Of a DNA stretch of 64,000 nucleotides, positions 1 to 9,680 are shown piece by piece. The stretch's first letter is position 1; every line of letters begins with the position of its first letter. A program made the position numbers and the translations under genes. The notes beneath the pieces are model-generated. The model saw only the letters and a program-made list of their open reading frames with translations. It searched no databases and was not told the origin of the DNA. The stretch comes from Erysipelothrix amsterdamensis (GTDB lineage Bacteria; Bacillota_I; Bacilli_A; Erysipelotrichales; Erysipelotrichaceae): contig NZ_OW659496.1 of the NCBI RefSeq assembly GCF_940143175.1, forward strand, positions 1,488,001-1,552,000, written 5' to 3'.

Positions 1-948
1 TCCAAGGGCATCTGCCATATAAATACGATTGTTGTTTTCAAATTCTTCTTGTGGAATATGTGGAATTTGTGATGCTGCAGCGGATAATGTTGTTGCAGTT
101 CCAAAGAAGTCTAAAAATAAGAAAGTTAAAACCACAATAATCGCTTGTGGATTCAATAAGTTTGGTAATTCCTTCACCGCCACAAACATGGTCTCATGAA
201 CCATTGTTTGGATCGGTTCAACAGGAAAGACTATAGGGCTCCCTGCTGGTAATTGAGGTAAAGTCGCAACGACATCAGGGGTCATTGATAACACGCCAAG
301 GTTAACCCCTAAACGCATCAACAAGCCACAAATTGCAGCACCAACCATACCTAAGAAAACTGCGTATTGGTTTCCTCGAACCAAGAAAAACGCTGCGGTA
401 ATAATTCCCACAAATGCAATAATAACATTTGGATTATCAAATCCACCAAAGGTAATAAACATCCCTGGATCCGGAACAATAATCCCTGAGTTTTTAAAAC
501 TTACAAAAGCAATAAAAATACCGAGACCCACCGTTCCTGCTTGCTTAATGGTTAATGGAATCGATTTAATAATTTTCGAACGAACCCCCGATGCAGCAAG
601 AATGATAAATAGAATCGACGATGCAAGCACCGACGCCAAAGCCGTTTGCCATGAAATCCCCATTTGCATGACAACACTAAAAGCAAAGAATGCATTCATC
701 GACATACATGGTGCAAGCCCAAGTGGAAACTTCGCATAAAGCCCCATAATTAACATTGCAATTGCCGAGGAAATAATGGTTGCGATGAAGACCGCATCCT
801 TCGGCATCCCTGCTTGTCCTAAAATAATCGGATTAACGAAAATAACATATGACATTGAAAGAAATGCCGTTAACCCTCCTGCAAATTCGCGTTTGATTGT
901 CGAACCTGCTTCTTCAATCCCAAAATACTTATTGAGAATATTTTTCAC
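1..948 (-). CDS. Purine (guanine/hypoxanthine/adenine) permease, AzgA-like NCS2 type, C-terminus cut by window edge
   Basis: Inner-membrane nucleobase:cation symporter, likely importing guanine or hypoxanthine. Reading the minus strand from a GTG at 948 (GGAGG seven bases upstream) gives an open frame to base 1, 316 codons. It begins VKNILNKYFGIEEAGSTIKR and continues with hydrophobic segments including the family-typical stretches FAGGLTAFLSMSYVIFVNP and FPLGLAPCMSMNAFFAFSV. The family is usually about 430-480 residues, so roughly the last quarter is missing. The guanine riboswitch and terminator just upstream support a purine substrate and imply shut-off when guanine is abundant. The GTG start is chosen from the SD position. 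Family assignment is confident; the exact base transported is inferred. Confidence 0.9.
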   Translation of the reverse strand, partial: MKNILNKYFGIEEAGSTIKREFAGGLTAFLSMSYVIFVNPIILGQAGMPKDAVFIATIISSAIAMLIMGLYAKFPLGLAPCMSMNAFFAFSVVMQMGISWQTALASVLASSILFIILAASGVRSKIIKSIPLTIKQAGTVGLGIFIAFVSFKNSGIIVPDPGMFITFGGFDNPNVIIAFVGIITAAFFLVRGNQYAVFLGMVGAAICGLLMRLGVNLGVLSMTPDVVATLPQLPAGSPIVFPVEPIQTMVHETMFVAVKELPNLLNPQAIIVVLTFLFLDFFGTATTLSAAASQIPHIPQEEFENNNRIYMADALG

Positions 949-974
949 GTAATGTCCTCCTCTTCCTCAATATA

Positions 975-1001
975 TAAAAAAACTGCCATTATATGTGGCA
1001 G
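975..1001 (-). terminator. Riboswitch-controlled Rho-independent terminator
   Basis: On the minus strand CTGCCA (1001-996) pairs with TGGCAG (988-983) across a 7-nt loop, followed by a run of Ts. It lies between the purine aptamer and the permease start, the normal place for the expression platform of a guanine OFF switch. The 5' arm can alternatively pair with TGGCA at the 3' edge of aptamer helix P1 (1048-1044), giving an antiterminator. Confidence 0.85.
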
Positions 1002-1043
1002 AAAGAGACGTGAAAATATCCTATCATGAAGATAAGGCTCTTT

Positions 1044-1112
1044 TGCCATAGTTTACATCTTTACGGGATGTAAGTAGAAACTTCCGGACCATATTACCAG
1101 AAATATATGGAG
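1044..1112 (-). ncRNA. Purine riboswitch aptamer, guanine class
   Basis: The minus strand shows the whole purine aptamer. P1 is CCATA/TATGG, P2 is TTCTGG/CCGGAA, and P3 is TTACATC/GATGTAA with the CCGTAAA loop. The joining strands are GTTTCTAC (J2/3) and ACTAT (J3/1). The specificity nucleotide in J3/1 is C (ACTAT rather than ATTAT), which in this family means guanine/hypoxanthine rather than adenine. It precedes an intrinsic terminator and the permease gene, so ligand binding should lower permease expression. Confidence 0.93.
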
Positions 1113-1190
1113 TTTTTTCATACCTTAAGACTAACACGCACCGGTACAACATGCAAGCCTTGATAACTGCTATTTATTGTATAAATTTCA

Positions 1191-1205
1191 ATGAAAACGA
1201 TATCA
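1191..1205. promoter_or_regulatory. Candidate cre (CcpA) site upstream of the purine permease leader
   Basis: ATGAAAACGATATCA matches the cre consensus WTGNAANCGNWNNCW at every fixed position. It lies about 80 bp upstream of the riboswitch. A promoter candidate (TTGCAT, 17 bp, TAGTCT on the minus strand) lies between them. Presence of CcpA in this organism is assumed. Confidence 0.4.
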
Positions 1206-1262
1206 CTTTGGGATTATGAGATTTTATTGTAGCATTTCTTATGTTGGGATGATTATGTCGCA

Positions 1263-1293
1263 CAAAAAAAAACCCACTCTTTCGAGTGAGTTT
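1263..1293 (-). terminator. Terminator of the pgk-tpiA-eno operon
   Basis: Minus strand ACTCAC-tcgaaa-GAGTGGGT followed by nine Ts, starting about 15 bp after the eno stop codon. Confidence 0.85.
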
Positions 1294-1306
1294 TATCAAA
1301 GTTTAA

Positions 1307-2651
<1,345 letters not shown>

Positions 2652-2652
2652 A

Positions 2653-3396
2653 TTATTTAATTGCATCGATGATTGCTTTGAATGAATCCACTTGAAGTGA
2701 AGCTCCACCAATTAATGCACCATCAATGTCTTCTTGTGACATGTATTCTTCAATGTTTTCAGGTTTAACTGAACCACCGTATTGAATACGAACTTTATCT
2801 GAAACTTCTGCTCCAAATAAGTTTTTAACTTCGTCACGAACTAAAGCACATGTGTTTTGAGCAATCTCAACTGTTGCGCTCTTACCCGTTCCAATTGCCC
2901 AAACAGGTTCGTATGCGATCACGATGTTTTGAACATCGTCTGCATTTAAACCACTTAAGCAACCAGCAACTTGTTTACGAACAACTTTTTCAGTTTTATC
3001 TGCTTCAAATTCAAATAATGTTTCCCCAACACAAACGATTGGAGTCATACCATTTTCAATTAATACAGCTGCTTTTTTATTAATGTTTTCATCTGTTTCG
3101 TTGAAGTATTGACGACGTTCTGAGTGTCCGATAACAACCCATTTTGTGCCAATTTCTTTTAACATTTCAACTGAAATTTCCCCTGTATAAGCACCGTTTG
3201 CTGCCCAGTGAACATTTTCAGCTGCAATATGTAAGTTTTTAGCATTTGCAATGGATGCTTGTAATGCTGTGAAAGGCACTGCCACACCAAAGTCTGCTTT
3301 ATCTGTAACAAATGCATCAACACCTTGAACGAATTCAGTTGCTTCTGCAATCGTCTTATTCATTTTCCAGTTACCAAAGATAATCGGTTTTCTCAT
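2653..3396 (-). CDS. tpiA: Triosephosphate isomerase
   Basis: Interconverts dihydroxyacetone phosphate and glyceraldehyde 3-phosphate in glycolysis. The 247 residues match the usual length. Visible catalytic elements are NWKMN at residues 8-12 (active-site Lys), the IGHSERR histidine motif near 93-99, the catalytic-glutamate motif AYEPVWAIGTGK near 162-173, and the phosphate-binding YGGSVKP near 206. It begins 3 nt after the pgk stop, with a weak AGGATAAA SD inside the end of pgk, so the two genes are probably translationally coupled. Confidence 0.98.
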   Translation of the reverse strand: MRKPIIFGNWKMNKTIAEATEFVQGVDAFVTDKADFGVAVPFTALQASIANAKNLHIAAENVHWAANGAYTGEISVEMLKEIGTKWVVIGHSERRQYFNETDENINKKAAVLIENGMTPIVCVGETLFEFEADKTEKVVRKQVAGCLSGLNADDVQNIVIAYEPVWAIGTGKSATVEIAQNTCALVRDEVKNLFGAEVSDKVRIQYGGSVKPENIEEYMSQEDIDGALIGGASLQVDSFKAIIDAIK

Positions 3397-3399
3397 GTT

Positions 3400-4599
3400 T
3401 TATTTATCCTGAATTGCTGCAATACCTGGCAATTCTTTTCCTTCCATAAATTCTAAACTTGCTCCCCCACCTGTTGAGATGTGAGTAATTTGGTCTTTGA
3501 ATCCTAATTGAATTGCTGCGGCTGCGGAATCTCCACCACCGATAACACTCAATACATCAGGAAGTTCTGTAATTGCTTTACAGATTGACAATGTTCCTTG
3601 AGCAAATGCGTCAAATTCAAACACACCCATTGGACCATTCCAAACAACAGTTTTCGCACCCTGTAATTCTTTTTCGAATAATTCGATTGTCTTAGGACCA
3701 ATATCAAGTCCCATCATATCTGCAGGAATTTCATTTGAAGGCACAACAACTGGTGTTGCATCTGGTGCAAATTCCTTAGCAACAACAGTATCAACTGGCA
3801 ATACTAATTTATCGCCTGCTTTTTCCATAATTGCTTTCGCTACATCAATACGGTCCATTTCAACAAGTGAAGTTCCGATTTCGTAACCTTTTGCTTTGTA
3901 GAATGTATAAGCCATTCCACCACCAACAATAACTTTGTCAGCTACGTCTAATAAGTTTTCAATAACATTAATCTTGTCGCTTACCTTAGCACCACCTAAA
4001 ATCGCTACGAATGGTCGTTTTGGTGAATAGATTGCTTCTGTTAAGAACTTAACTTCTTTCTCAACAAGGAATCCAAGTGCTGAAGGAAGATGTTGTGCAA
4101 TCCCTACAGTTGAAGCATGTGCACGGTGAACAGATCCAAATGCATCTGTTACAAATAAGTCTCCCAAACTTGCCCAGTATTGTGATAAGTTGTCGTCGCA
4201 TTTGCTTTCGCCAACTTCATAACGTGTGTTTTGCATTAACACGATGTCACCATCAGCCATAGCTGCAACAGCATCTTCTAACGCACTACCACGTGTAACT
4301 GGAACAAACTTAACATTTGTTTCCGGCATTAATTCCTGTAGTCTTACTGCAACAGGTGCCATATCATTTTTAGCTTTGTCTGCTTCAGTTTTTTCTGAAT
4401 CCTTATGATTTACTTTCCCCAAGTGTGACATAAGAATAACTTTTGCATTGTTTTCTACCAAATATTTGATTGTTGGAAGTGCACCATTGATACGGTTATC
4501 GTCTGTAATAACGCCATCTTTTAATGGAACGTTAAAGTCAACACGTACAATGACTTTCTTACCAGCAACATCCAAATCACTGACAGTTCTTTTTGTCAT
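3400..4599 (-). CDS. pgk: Phosphoglycerate kinase
   Basis: ATP-forming glycolytic kinase acting on 1,3-bisphosphoglycerate. The ATG at 4599 is chosen because AAGGAGG precedes it by 5 nt and the product then starts [21 protein letters not shown], the normal N-terminus, giving 399 residues. An in-frame ATG 63 bp further up lies within the promoter region and has no SD. Motifs seen: [23 protein letters not shown] and the C-terminal GGGDSAAA. It is the first gene of the pgk-tpiA-eno operon. The gap and gpm genes that often accompany it in Firmicutes are absent here. Confidence 0.98.
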   Translation of the reverse strand: MTKRTVSDLDVAGKKVIVRVDFNVPLKDGVITDDNRINGALPTIKYLVENNAKVILMSHLGKVNHKDSEKTEADKAKNDMAPVAVRLQELMPETNVKFVPVTRGSALEDAVAAMADGDIVLMQNTRYEVGESKCDDNLSQYWASLGDLFVTDAFGSVHRAHASTVGIAQHLPSALGFLVEKEVKFLTEAIYSPKRPFVAILGGAKVSDKINVIENLLDVADKVIVGGGMAYTFYKAKGYEIGTSLVEMDRIDVAKAIMEKAGDKLVLPVDTVVAKEFAPDATPVVVPSNEIPADMMGLDIGPKTIELFEKELQGAKTVVWNGPMGVFEFDAFAQGTLSICKAITELPDVLSVIGGGDSAAAAIQLGFKDQITHISTGGGASLEFMEGKELPGIAAIQDK

Positions 4600-4624
4600 A
4601 ATTGCCTCCTTATTTACCTTTCCC

Positions 4625-4653
4625 ATTATAACAAATACAAATGGGTTTCTCAA
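4625..4653 (-). promoter_or_regulatory. Promoter of the pgk-tpiA-eno operon
   Basis: Minus strand TTGAGA (4653-4648), 17-bp spacer, TATAAT (4630-4625), ending about 25 bp before the pgk start codon. It is close to the sigma-A consensus. Confidence 0.75.
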
Positions 4654-4669
4654 TGAAATCATGTGCAGT

Positions 4670-4701
4670 AGTTTACGCTTTCACACATGAAAACGGTTTA
4701 A
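4670..4701. promoter_or_regulatory. Two tandem cre-like boxes upstream of the pgk promoter
   Basis: TGAAAGCGTAAACT (minus strand, 4683-4670) fits the cre core. TGAAAACGGTTTAA (plus strand, 4688-4701) misses one conserved base. Both lie upstream of the -35, the position associated with CcpA activation (for example ackA and pta of Bacillus subtilis). Motif match only. Confidence 0.4.
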
Positions 4702-4811
4702 AACCAATATTTTCACACTTATATGATTGTTGCTTGTGCAAATCCGTCTTTGCTTCATATAGTTATTCATGATTTTTTCTACTAAATTGCTTTATTTTTA
4801 CTCGAAAATAA

Positions 4812-4841
4812 GAAAAACAGGCTATTTTACAGAATAGCCTG
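4812..4841 (-). terminator. Terminator of copA-copZ
   Basis: Minus strand CAGGCTATT-ctgtaa-AATAGCCTG followed by TTTTTCTT. The copZ stop codon lies inside the hairpin. Confidence 0.85.
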
Positions 4842-5013
4842 CTGATTGAATTGCTTGTTTTGCTGCATGGACGGTATCGTTTGATCCTTCAACCGTTACG
4901 GATTTATTAGCCAAACTGATCGTATAATCCACACGTGTGTTATCCAATTCTTCTGAAATACGTTTAACGCATCCCTCACACTTCATATTATCGACAAAAA
5001 TTATATGCTTCAT
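4822..5013 (-). CDS. copZ: Copper chaperone CopZ-like, HMA domain
   Basis: Small cytoplasmic Cu(I) carrier handing copper to CopA. It has 63 residues, one heavy-metal-associated domain, with the MKCEGC metal-binding CxxC at residues 10-15. The ATG at 5013 is chosen because AAAGGCGG precedes it and the product then has the exact length of a single HMA domain; the longer upstream reading runs into copA. It follows copA after 16 nt in the same orientation, so it is co-transcribed from the CopY-box promoter. Confidence 0.88.
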   Translation of the reverse strand: MKHIIFVDNMKCEGCVKRISEELDNTRVDYTISLANKSVTVEGSNDTVHAAKQAIQSAGYSVK

Positions 5014-5029
5014 AGCTACCGCCTTTCTC

Positions 5030-7489
5030 TTATATTTTAATCTTAAAGCGACGTAAACGCAATGCATTTGAAACAACACTTACGGAACTTAAAGCCATAG
5101 CAGCACCTGCGATCATTGGATCAAGAAGTGGGCCTTGAAATAAGACTTTAAAAACACCAGCTGCAAATGGAATTCCGACTACATTATACGCAAACGCCCA
5201 GAATAAGTTTTGTTTAATATTACGCATCGTTGCTTTACTGAGAGCTAATGCATTCACAACATCTTTCAAGTTGTCTTTCATAAGCACAATTTTCGCCGAC
5301 TCAATGGCTACATCGGTTCCGGTACCGACTGCAATCCCAACATCGGCTTGAACCAAGGCGACCGCATCATTAATTCCATCTCCGACCATTAAGACATGTT
5401 TACCGTGGCTTTGAAGTTCTTTAATTTTGGCTGCTTTTTCCTCAGGCATCACTTCTGCTAAGACATGGTTGATGCCAATTTGATCAGCAATTGCGTGTGC
5501 CGTATCACGATGATCACCGGTAAGCATAATGACATCATAGTTCATATCTTGTAATGCTTTTACGGTTTCAATCGACTCGGTTTTAACGGTATCCGCTACC
5601 GCTACAATCCCCATTAATGATGTTTGATTTGAAACGTACATGGCTGTTTTCCCTTCTTGAGATAAACGCTTCACATCCGCTTCATAACCATTTGTAGGAA
5701 TGCTTAACGAATTCATTAATGCTTCATTTCCAATAGCAATGATTTTTCCACCAACACTTCCTTGAAGTCCTTTTCCAGAGATCGATTTGAATGATTCAAT
5801 GGGTAAGACTTTAAGATTACGTTGTTCTAGCTCCGAAACAAGTGCATGTGCTAACGGATGTTCAGAAGCATTTTCAAGTGAACCAACATACGTTAAGAAT
5901 TCATCATCAGGTAAGTCTGTGATGATATCGGTGACAACCGGTTTTCCGTGTGTTAAGGTTCCTGTTTTATCGAAAACAACGGTATCAATATGCGCTGCAG
6001 CCTCAAGTGCTTCCGCTGATTTAATAAAAATACCATTTTGTGCACCCACTCCAGTTCCAACCATAATCGCCGTTGGTGTTGCCAGTCCAAGTGCACATGG
6101 ACATGCAATAACCAATACGGTTACGAAAATTGTAAGCGCACGTTCAAGGTCTTTTGTAGCGATAAACCATAAAATTCCAGAAATAAGCGCAATGACCATC
6201 ACAACAGGAACAAACACACCCGCTACTTTATCTGCGATTTTTGAGATTGGTGCTTTTTCATTTTGCGCATCTTCAACTAAACGAATAATTTGCGCAAGTT
6301 TTGTATTTTGATCATCAACGGTCACTTCAATGACAAGACGACCGTTAAGGTTCATCGTACCCATCACAACATCATCATTGCGTGTTTTATCAACCGGAAT
6401 ACTTTCTCCGGTTAACATTGACTCATCGACCGCACTTTCTCCTTCTAAAATTCGTCCATCCATTGGAATGGATGTACCCGGTTTTACCAGCAGATGATCA
6501 CCAATTCGGATTTCATCCGCATCAATTTCCACAACACCGTCATCACGGATCAAAAGTGCCGTTTCTGGTTTAAGATTTAATAACGCTTTAATGGCACTGG
6601 TTGTCTTCGCTTTACTGCGAGACTCCATGGTTTTCCCCAGACGAATCAGCGCTAAAATTACCGCAGCAGACTCAAAGTAGAGATGATGTACGAAATGCGC
6701 TTCGCCATTTAAAATTTTGAAGAATCCGTAGAAACTGTAAAGCATTGCACTTCCAGTTCCAATCGCAACTAAAGAATCCATATTAGGATGTCCTTTGAAT
6801 AATGTTTTGAACCCTCTTCTGAAATAATCACGGTTTAACCAAACAATCGGTACCGTAATGATGATTTGTAAGAGGGCATTGTTTAATGCATTAAGATTTG
6901 GATCGATAAAGGATGGTAATGGGAGTTTATAGGTAAACATTTGTCCCATTGTAATATAAAGCATGGTAGCCGCTAAGATTAAACTAGAGTAAAGCGCACG
7001 ATTCTCTTTTTGATCTTGGTGTTTTTGAGAATCCGTGGATATCGCTTCAACTTCATCCAAACGGCTTGCACCATAGCCTTGATTTTCAATCGCTTGAATC
7101 ATATCCACTAGCTTTAGTTTATGTGGATCATAGGTAACACGAGCACGTTCCGTCATTAGATTGACACTTGCGGACGAAACACCTTCTAGGTGTTGGAGTA
7201 CACCTTCCACATTCGCAACGCAAGATGCACAGGTCATATCAGTAAGTTTGAGATCGACTGTTTTTTCTTGAATTGGATTGGGGATTTCAAGGCCATATCC
7301 CTGATCTTCAACCGCTTGGATTAAATCAGCTTCAGGAATTGTGTTTTGAGACGTAATAACGGCTTGATTGGTAAGGAGATTAACCTCAACATGTTCAACC
7401 CCCTCAACACCTTGTAATGCTTTTTCAACTTGGCTTTGACAGGATGCACACATCATCCCCGTTACGTTATAGGTTTTTTTATCCATCAT
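5030..7489 (-). CDS. copA: Copper-exporting P1B-type ATPase
   Basis: Membrane pump that exports Cu(I) using ATP. It has 819 residues. Two N-terminal HMA domains carry CASC at 14-17 and 87-90. The eight-helix transporter core follows, with the actuator motif LTGES (near 365), the membrane copper site ACPCALGLATP (near 460), the phosphorylation motif DKTGTLT (near 500), and MVGDGINDA in the ATP domain. CPC plus double CxxC indicates monovalent copper or silver rather than zinc or cadmium. The start MMDKK has GGAGG eight bases upstream. It forms an operon with copZ, controlled by two CopY-type boxes. Confidence 0.96.
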   Translation of the reverse strand: MMDKKTYNVTGMMCASCQSQVEKALQGVEGVEHVEVNLLTNQAVITSQNTIPEADLIQAVEDQGYGLEIPNPIQEKTVDLKLTDMTCASCVANVEGVLQHLEGVSSASVNLMTERARVTYDPHKLKLVDMIQAIENQGYGASRLDEVEAISTDSQKHQDQKENRALYSSLILAATMLYITMGQMFTYKLPLPSFIDPNLNALNNALLQIIITVPIVWLNRDYFRRGFKTLFKGHPNMDSLVAIGTGSAMLYSFYGFFKILNGEAHFVHHLYFESAAVILALIRLGKTMESRSKAKTTSAIKALLNLKPETALLIRDDGVVEIDADEIRIGDHLLVKPGTSIPMDGRILEGESAVDESMLTGESIPVDKTRNDDVVMGTMNLNGRLVIEVTVDDQNTKLAQIIRLVEDAQNEKAPISKIADKVAGVFVPVVMVIALISGILWFIATKDLERALTIFVTVLVIACPCALGLATPTAIMVGTGVGAQNGIFIKSAEALEAAAHIDTVVFDKTGTLTHGKPVVTDIITDLPDDEFLTYVGSLENASEHPLAHALVSELEQRNLKVLPIESFKSISGKGLQGSVGGKIIAIGNEALMNSLSIPTNGYEADVKRLSQEGKTAMYVSNQTSLMGIVAVADTVKTESIETVKALQDMNYDVIMLTGDHRDTAHAIADQIGINHVLAEVMPEEKAAKIKELQSHGKHVLMVGDGINDAVALVQADVGIAVGTGTDVAIESAKIVLMKDNLKDVVNALALSKATMRNIKQNLFWAFAYNVVGIPFAAGVFKVLFQGPLLDPMIAGAAMALSSVSVVSNALRLRRFKIKI

Positions 7490-7509
7490 CTTTGTCCTCC
7501 TTTATCGTT

Positions 7510-7519
7510 TACATTTGTA
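7510..7519. promoter_or_regulatory. CopY box (promoter-proximal)
   Basis: TACATTTGTA, a perfect match to the cop-box consensus TACANNTGTA, just downstream of the probable -10 of the copA promoter. Confidence 0.8.
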
Positions 7520-7550
7520 GTTTATCATGACAATTCTTTGATGGCAAGTG
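7520..7550 (-). promoter_or_regulatory. Promoter of copA-copZ
   Basis: Minus strand TTGCCA, 17-bp spacer, TAAACT, lying between the two cop boxes. A repressor on both boxes would cover it, and copper would release it. No copY gene is present in the window. Confidence 0.6.
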
Positions 7551-7557
7551 CGATGAC

Positions 7558-7567
7558 TACAAATGTA
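7558..7567. promoter_or_regulatory. CopY box (promoter-distal)
   Basis: TACAAATGTA, a second perfect TACANNTGTA, 48 bp centre to centre from the first, upstream of the -35. Confidence 0.8.
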
Positions 7568-7581
7568 GTTTGAATAGAAAC

Positions 7582-7609
7582 AAAAAAACTCACCGATTAT
7601 CGATGAGTT
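7582..7609 (-). terminator. Terminator of deoD
   Basis: Minus strand AACTCATCG-ata-A-TCGGTGAGTT followed by TTTTTT, a few bases after the deoD stop. Confidence 0.8.
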
Positions 7610-7615
7610 CCGTTT

Positions 7616-8335
7616 TTAGAATTTTAAAGAAATTGCTGTATCCAACGCAATCTTCATCATATTTGTGAATGAGAGTTGACGTTCCTCAGCTGAAGTCACT
7701 TCTTGTGTTACAAATGAATCTGAAATTGTTAGAAGACATGCTGCATGTTTGTTTAATTTCTTAGCATTTGCGAAGAGTGCAAATGATTCCATCTCAACAC
7801 ATGTAACACCATGATTCTTTGCAAGTTCTTGCCATGTAACACCGGAGTCGCGATAAAAGACATCACTTGAATGAATGCGTCCTTCTTGCATTGGAATTTC
7901 TAATTTTTGAGCAGAAGCACGTAATTGATCATTTAACATCTTACTTGGTTCAAGGACATCTTCTTCATATCCAAATCCAACTTTCGCAAATGAAGATTCA
8001 CTATATGCACTGTCTGAAAGAATCACATCATAAACATCAAGTCCTTCAACATACGATCCTGCTGAACCAATACGAATAATTGCTTCAACATCAAATTGTG
8101 AATAAAGTTCATAAGAATAAATTCCGATACTTGGTTGTCCCATTCCTGAACCCATTACCGATACTTCAACGCCTTCATACGTTCCTGTATATCCAAACAT
8201 ATTACGAACATCGTTAAATTGTTTCACATCTTTCAAAAATGTTTCCGCAATAAACTTTGCACGAAGTGGATCTCCAGGCATTAATACAACCTTAGCGATT
8301 TGCCCTTTTTCAGCATTAATATGTGGTGTAGCCAT
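7616..8335 (-). CDS. deoD: Purine-nucleoside phosphorylase, DeoD type
   Basis: Phosphorolysis of purine (deoxy)nucleosides to base plus (deoxy)ribose 1-phosphate in salvage. Its 239 residues are typical of the hexameric DeoD type. Motifs: MATPHINAEKG start, the phosphate-binding VVLMPGDPLRAKFIAE at about 17-32, GSGMGQPSIGIYSYEL near 63-78, and VEMESFALF near 178-186 that contacts the ribose. SD GGGAGG lies 11 nt before the ATG. It appears monocistronic, with its own terminator and a TATAAT-type -10 about 35 bp upstream. It complements the purine permease and nucleoside hydrolase elsewhere in the window. Confidence 0.96.
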   Translation of the reverse strand: MATPHINAEKGQIAKVVLMPGDPLRAKFIAETFLKDVKQFNDVRNMFGYTGTYEGVEVSVMGSGMGQPSIGIYSYELYSQFDVEAIIRIGSAGSYVEGLDVYDVILSDSAYSESSFAKVGFGYEEDVLEPSKMLNDQLRASAQKLEIPMQEGRIHSSDVFYRDSGVTWQELAKNHGVTCVEMESFALFANAKKLNKHAACLLTISDSFVTQEVTSAEERQLSFTNMMKIALDTAISLKF

Positions 8336-8551
8336 AAATATAAATTCCTCCCATTAATTTATTCAATTATAACATAGCCTTGAAAGAGATTCATTACCTT
8401 TGGTGTAAAGAACGAAAATGCACATAATTCACCAACTTAGCTATAAATACCCTAAATATCGATAAACATTATAAAAAAGCACCAAAAAAACCGGAAACCC
8501 ACTGTGATTTATTTGCATATGTTATATAATTCACATAGTAAGGAGGTTGTC

Positions 8552-9289
8552 ATGACAATGAGCCATAAAAAAATAAAAAAACAACGAACCATGCTCTATT
8601 TTATGCAGGCAGCCAAAGAAATTGTAAATACCGAAGGCATGCAAGCAATTACCATCCGAAAAGTCGCAGACATTGCCGGATACAACAGTGCTACCCTCTA
8701 TAATTACTTTGAAAATCTTGACCAACTTATTGCCTTCGCAATGATCCATACCATCACCGATTACCTGAGTGACCTTGAAACCATAATCAACTTAGAACTG
8801 AATGCACTTGATAAGTATTTATTAATGTGGCGATGTTATTCCGACTGGTCTTTTAAAGATCCTGAAATCTACACGTACGTATTCGATTCTGATAAATCTG
8901 ATGAAATTTTAAGTCATATGGATGCTTACAACGCAACGTTCCCGCTGCATAAAACCAAACCCGCAAAACACATCAGTGATCTTGTCTTAGGGCAAGGAAT
9001 GAAACGGCGTAACCAACTTTCAATAGACCCTTGTGTCGAAGCGGGATATTTTCAAGCCGATGATGTTTCTACAATCGTGAATTTTGCCTATATTATGCAT
9101 CAAGGGATTATCCGTCGTATTCTTAAAGGGTCCTATACCAGTGATAAGAATCACGTTGAAGAATTCCTCGATTATTTTGTTTCCTTTCTTCGAGGGTACG
9201 ATCAAACACAAAGTCTAACTGCTGACACGGTCACTACAATTCTAGCCTTTGATATTCCTAAAAAAACACATCAACCGGAACTGACCTAG
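8552..9289 (+). CDS. TetR/AcrR-family transcriptional regulator
   Basis: The N-terminal helix-turn-helix (about residues 20-55, TIRKVADIAGYNSATLYNYF) is of TetR type. The rest should be the ligand/dimer domain; the ligand is unknown. The ATG at 8552 is used because AAGGAGG precedes it by 5 nt; an upstream in-frame ATG has none. A TATAAT lies at 8524-8529. The 3' end runs into the left terminus of an IS element. With the IS and one copy of its ACC duplication removed, the frame would end HQP-stop; the insertion changes it to HQPELT-stop, so the protein is extended by three residues but essentially intact. Its native terminator is split. Confidence 0.85.
   Translation: MTMSHKKIKKQRTMLYFMQAAKEIVNTEGMQAITIRKVADIAGYNSATLYNYFENLDQLIAFAMIHTITDYLSDLETIINLELNALDKYLLMWRCYSDWSFKDPEIYTYVFDSDKSDEILSHMDAYNATFPLHKTKPAKHISDLVLGQGMKRRNQLSIDPCVEAGYFQADDVSTIVNFAYIMHQGIIRRILKGSYTSDKNHVEEFLDYFVSFLRGYDQTQSLTADTVTTILAFDIPKKTHQPELT
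9261..9276. terminator. Left arm of a bidirectional terminator split by an IS (right arm 10566-10580)
   Basis: AAAAAACACATCAACC here and GGTGATGTGTTTTTT at 10566-10580 are complementary apart from one bulged A. Rejoined, they form a hairpin with A and T runs on both sides, between the convergent tetR and dcuC-like genes. The IS sits in its loop. Confidence 0.75.
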
Positions 9290-9362
9290 TTCCTTGGGAC
9301 TAAAGAAAAAAACCTCTTGTATGAGAATTATTGTAAAATAGTTCAATATAGGAGGTTTTTAT

Positions 9363-9680
9363 ATGGGAACACGAACTATGCATAGCTATGAGACAAAGAT
9401 GAAAGTTATAGAAATGAAATTGGCAGGCTACTCAAGCAGGTTTATTCAGACTGAACTTGGAATAAAAAATGTAACACAAGTCAAAACATGGTGGAGATGG
9501 TATCGAAATGGTGAACACTACCGATTTTCTCAACCTGTAGGCAAGCAATATACTTTTGGAAAAGGGCCTGAAGGAGACACGGTCGAAGAAACACAAAGAC
9601 TTAGAATTAAATCTTTGGAGCAACAAATTGAACTATTAAAAAAGTATTTGGAAAGAGAAAGGATGTGGTTCCTGAAATAA
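9363..9680 (+). CDS. IS3-family transposase OrfA
   Basis: 105-residue DNA-binding subunit with an N-terminal helix-turn-helix (residues 8-45: KMKVIEMKLAGYSSRF onward, with the typical VKTWWRWY) and a C-terminal leucine-heptad helix (LRIKSLEQQIELLKKYL). SD TAGGAGG precedes the ATG. It overlaps orfB by 16 nt in the -1 register. Identical in protein sequence to the orfA of copy 2. Confidence 0.92.
   Translation: MGTRTMHSYETKMKVIEMKLAGYSSRFIQTELGIKNVTQVKTWWRWYRNGEHYRFSQPVGKQYTFGKGPEGDTVEETQRLRIKSLEQQIELLKKYLERERMWFLK
9638..9644 (+). other. Programmed -1 frameshift site in IS copy 1
   Basis: A_AAA_AAG in the orfA register, the classic IS3-family slippery heptamer. The -1 frame is open from here into orfB, so an OrfAB fusion transposase can be made. 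The equivalent site in copy 2 is 25671-25677 on the minus strand. Confidence 0.75.
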
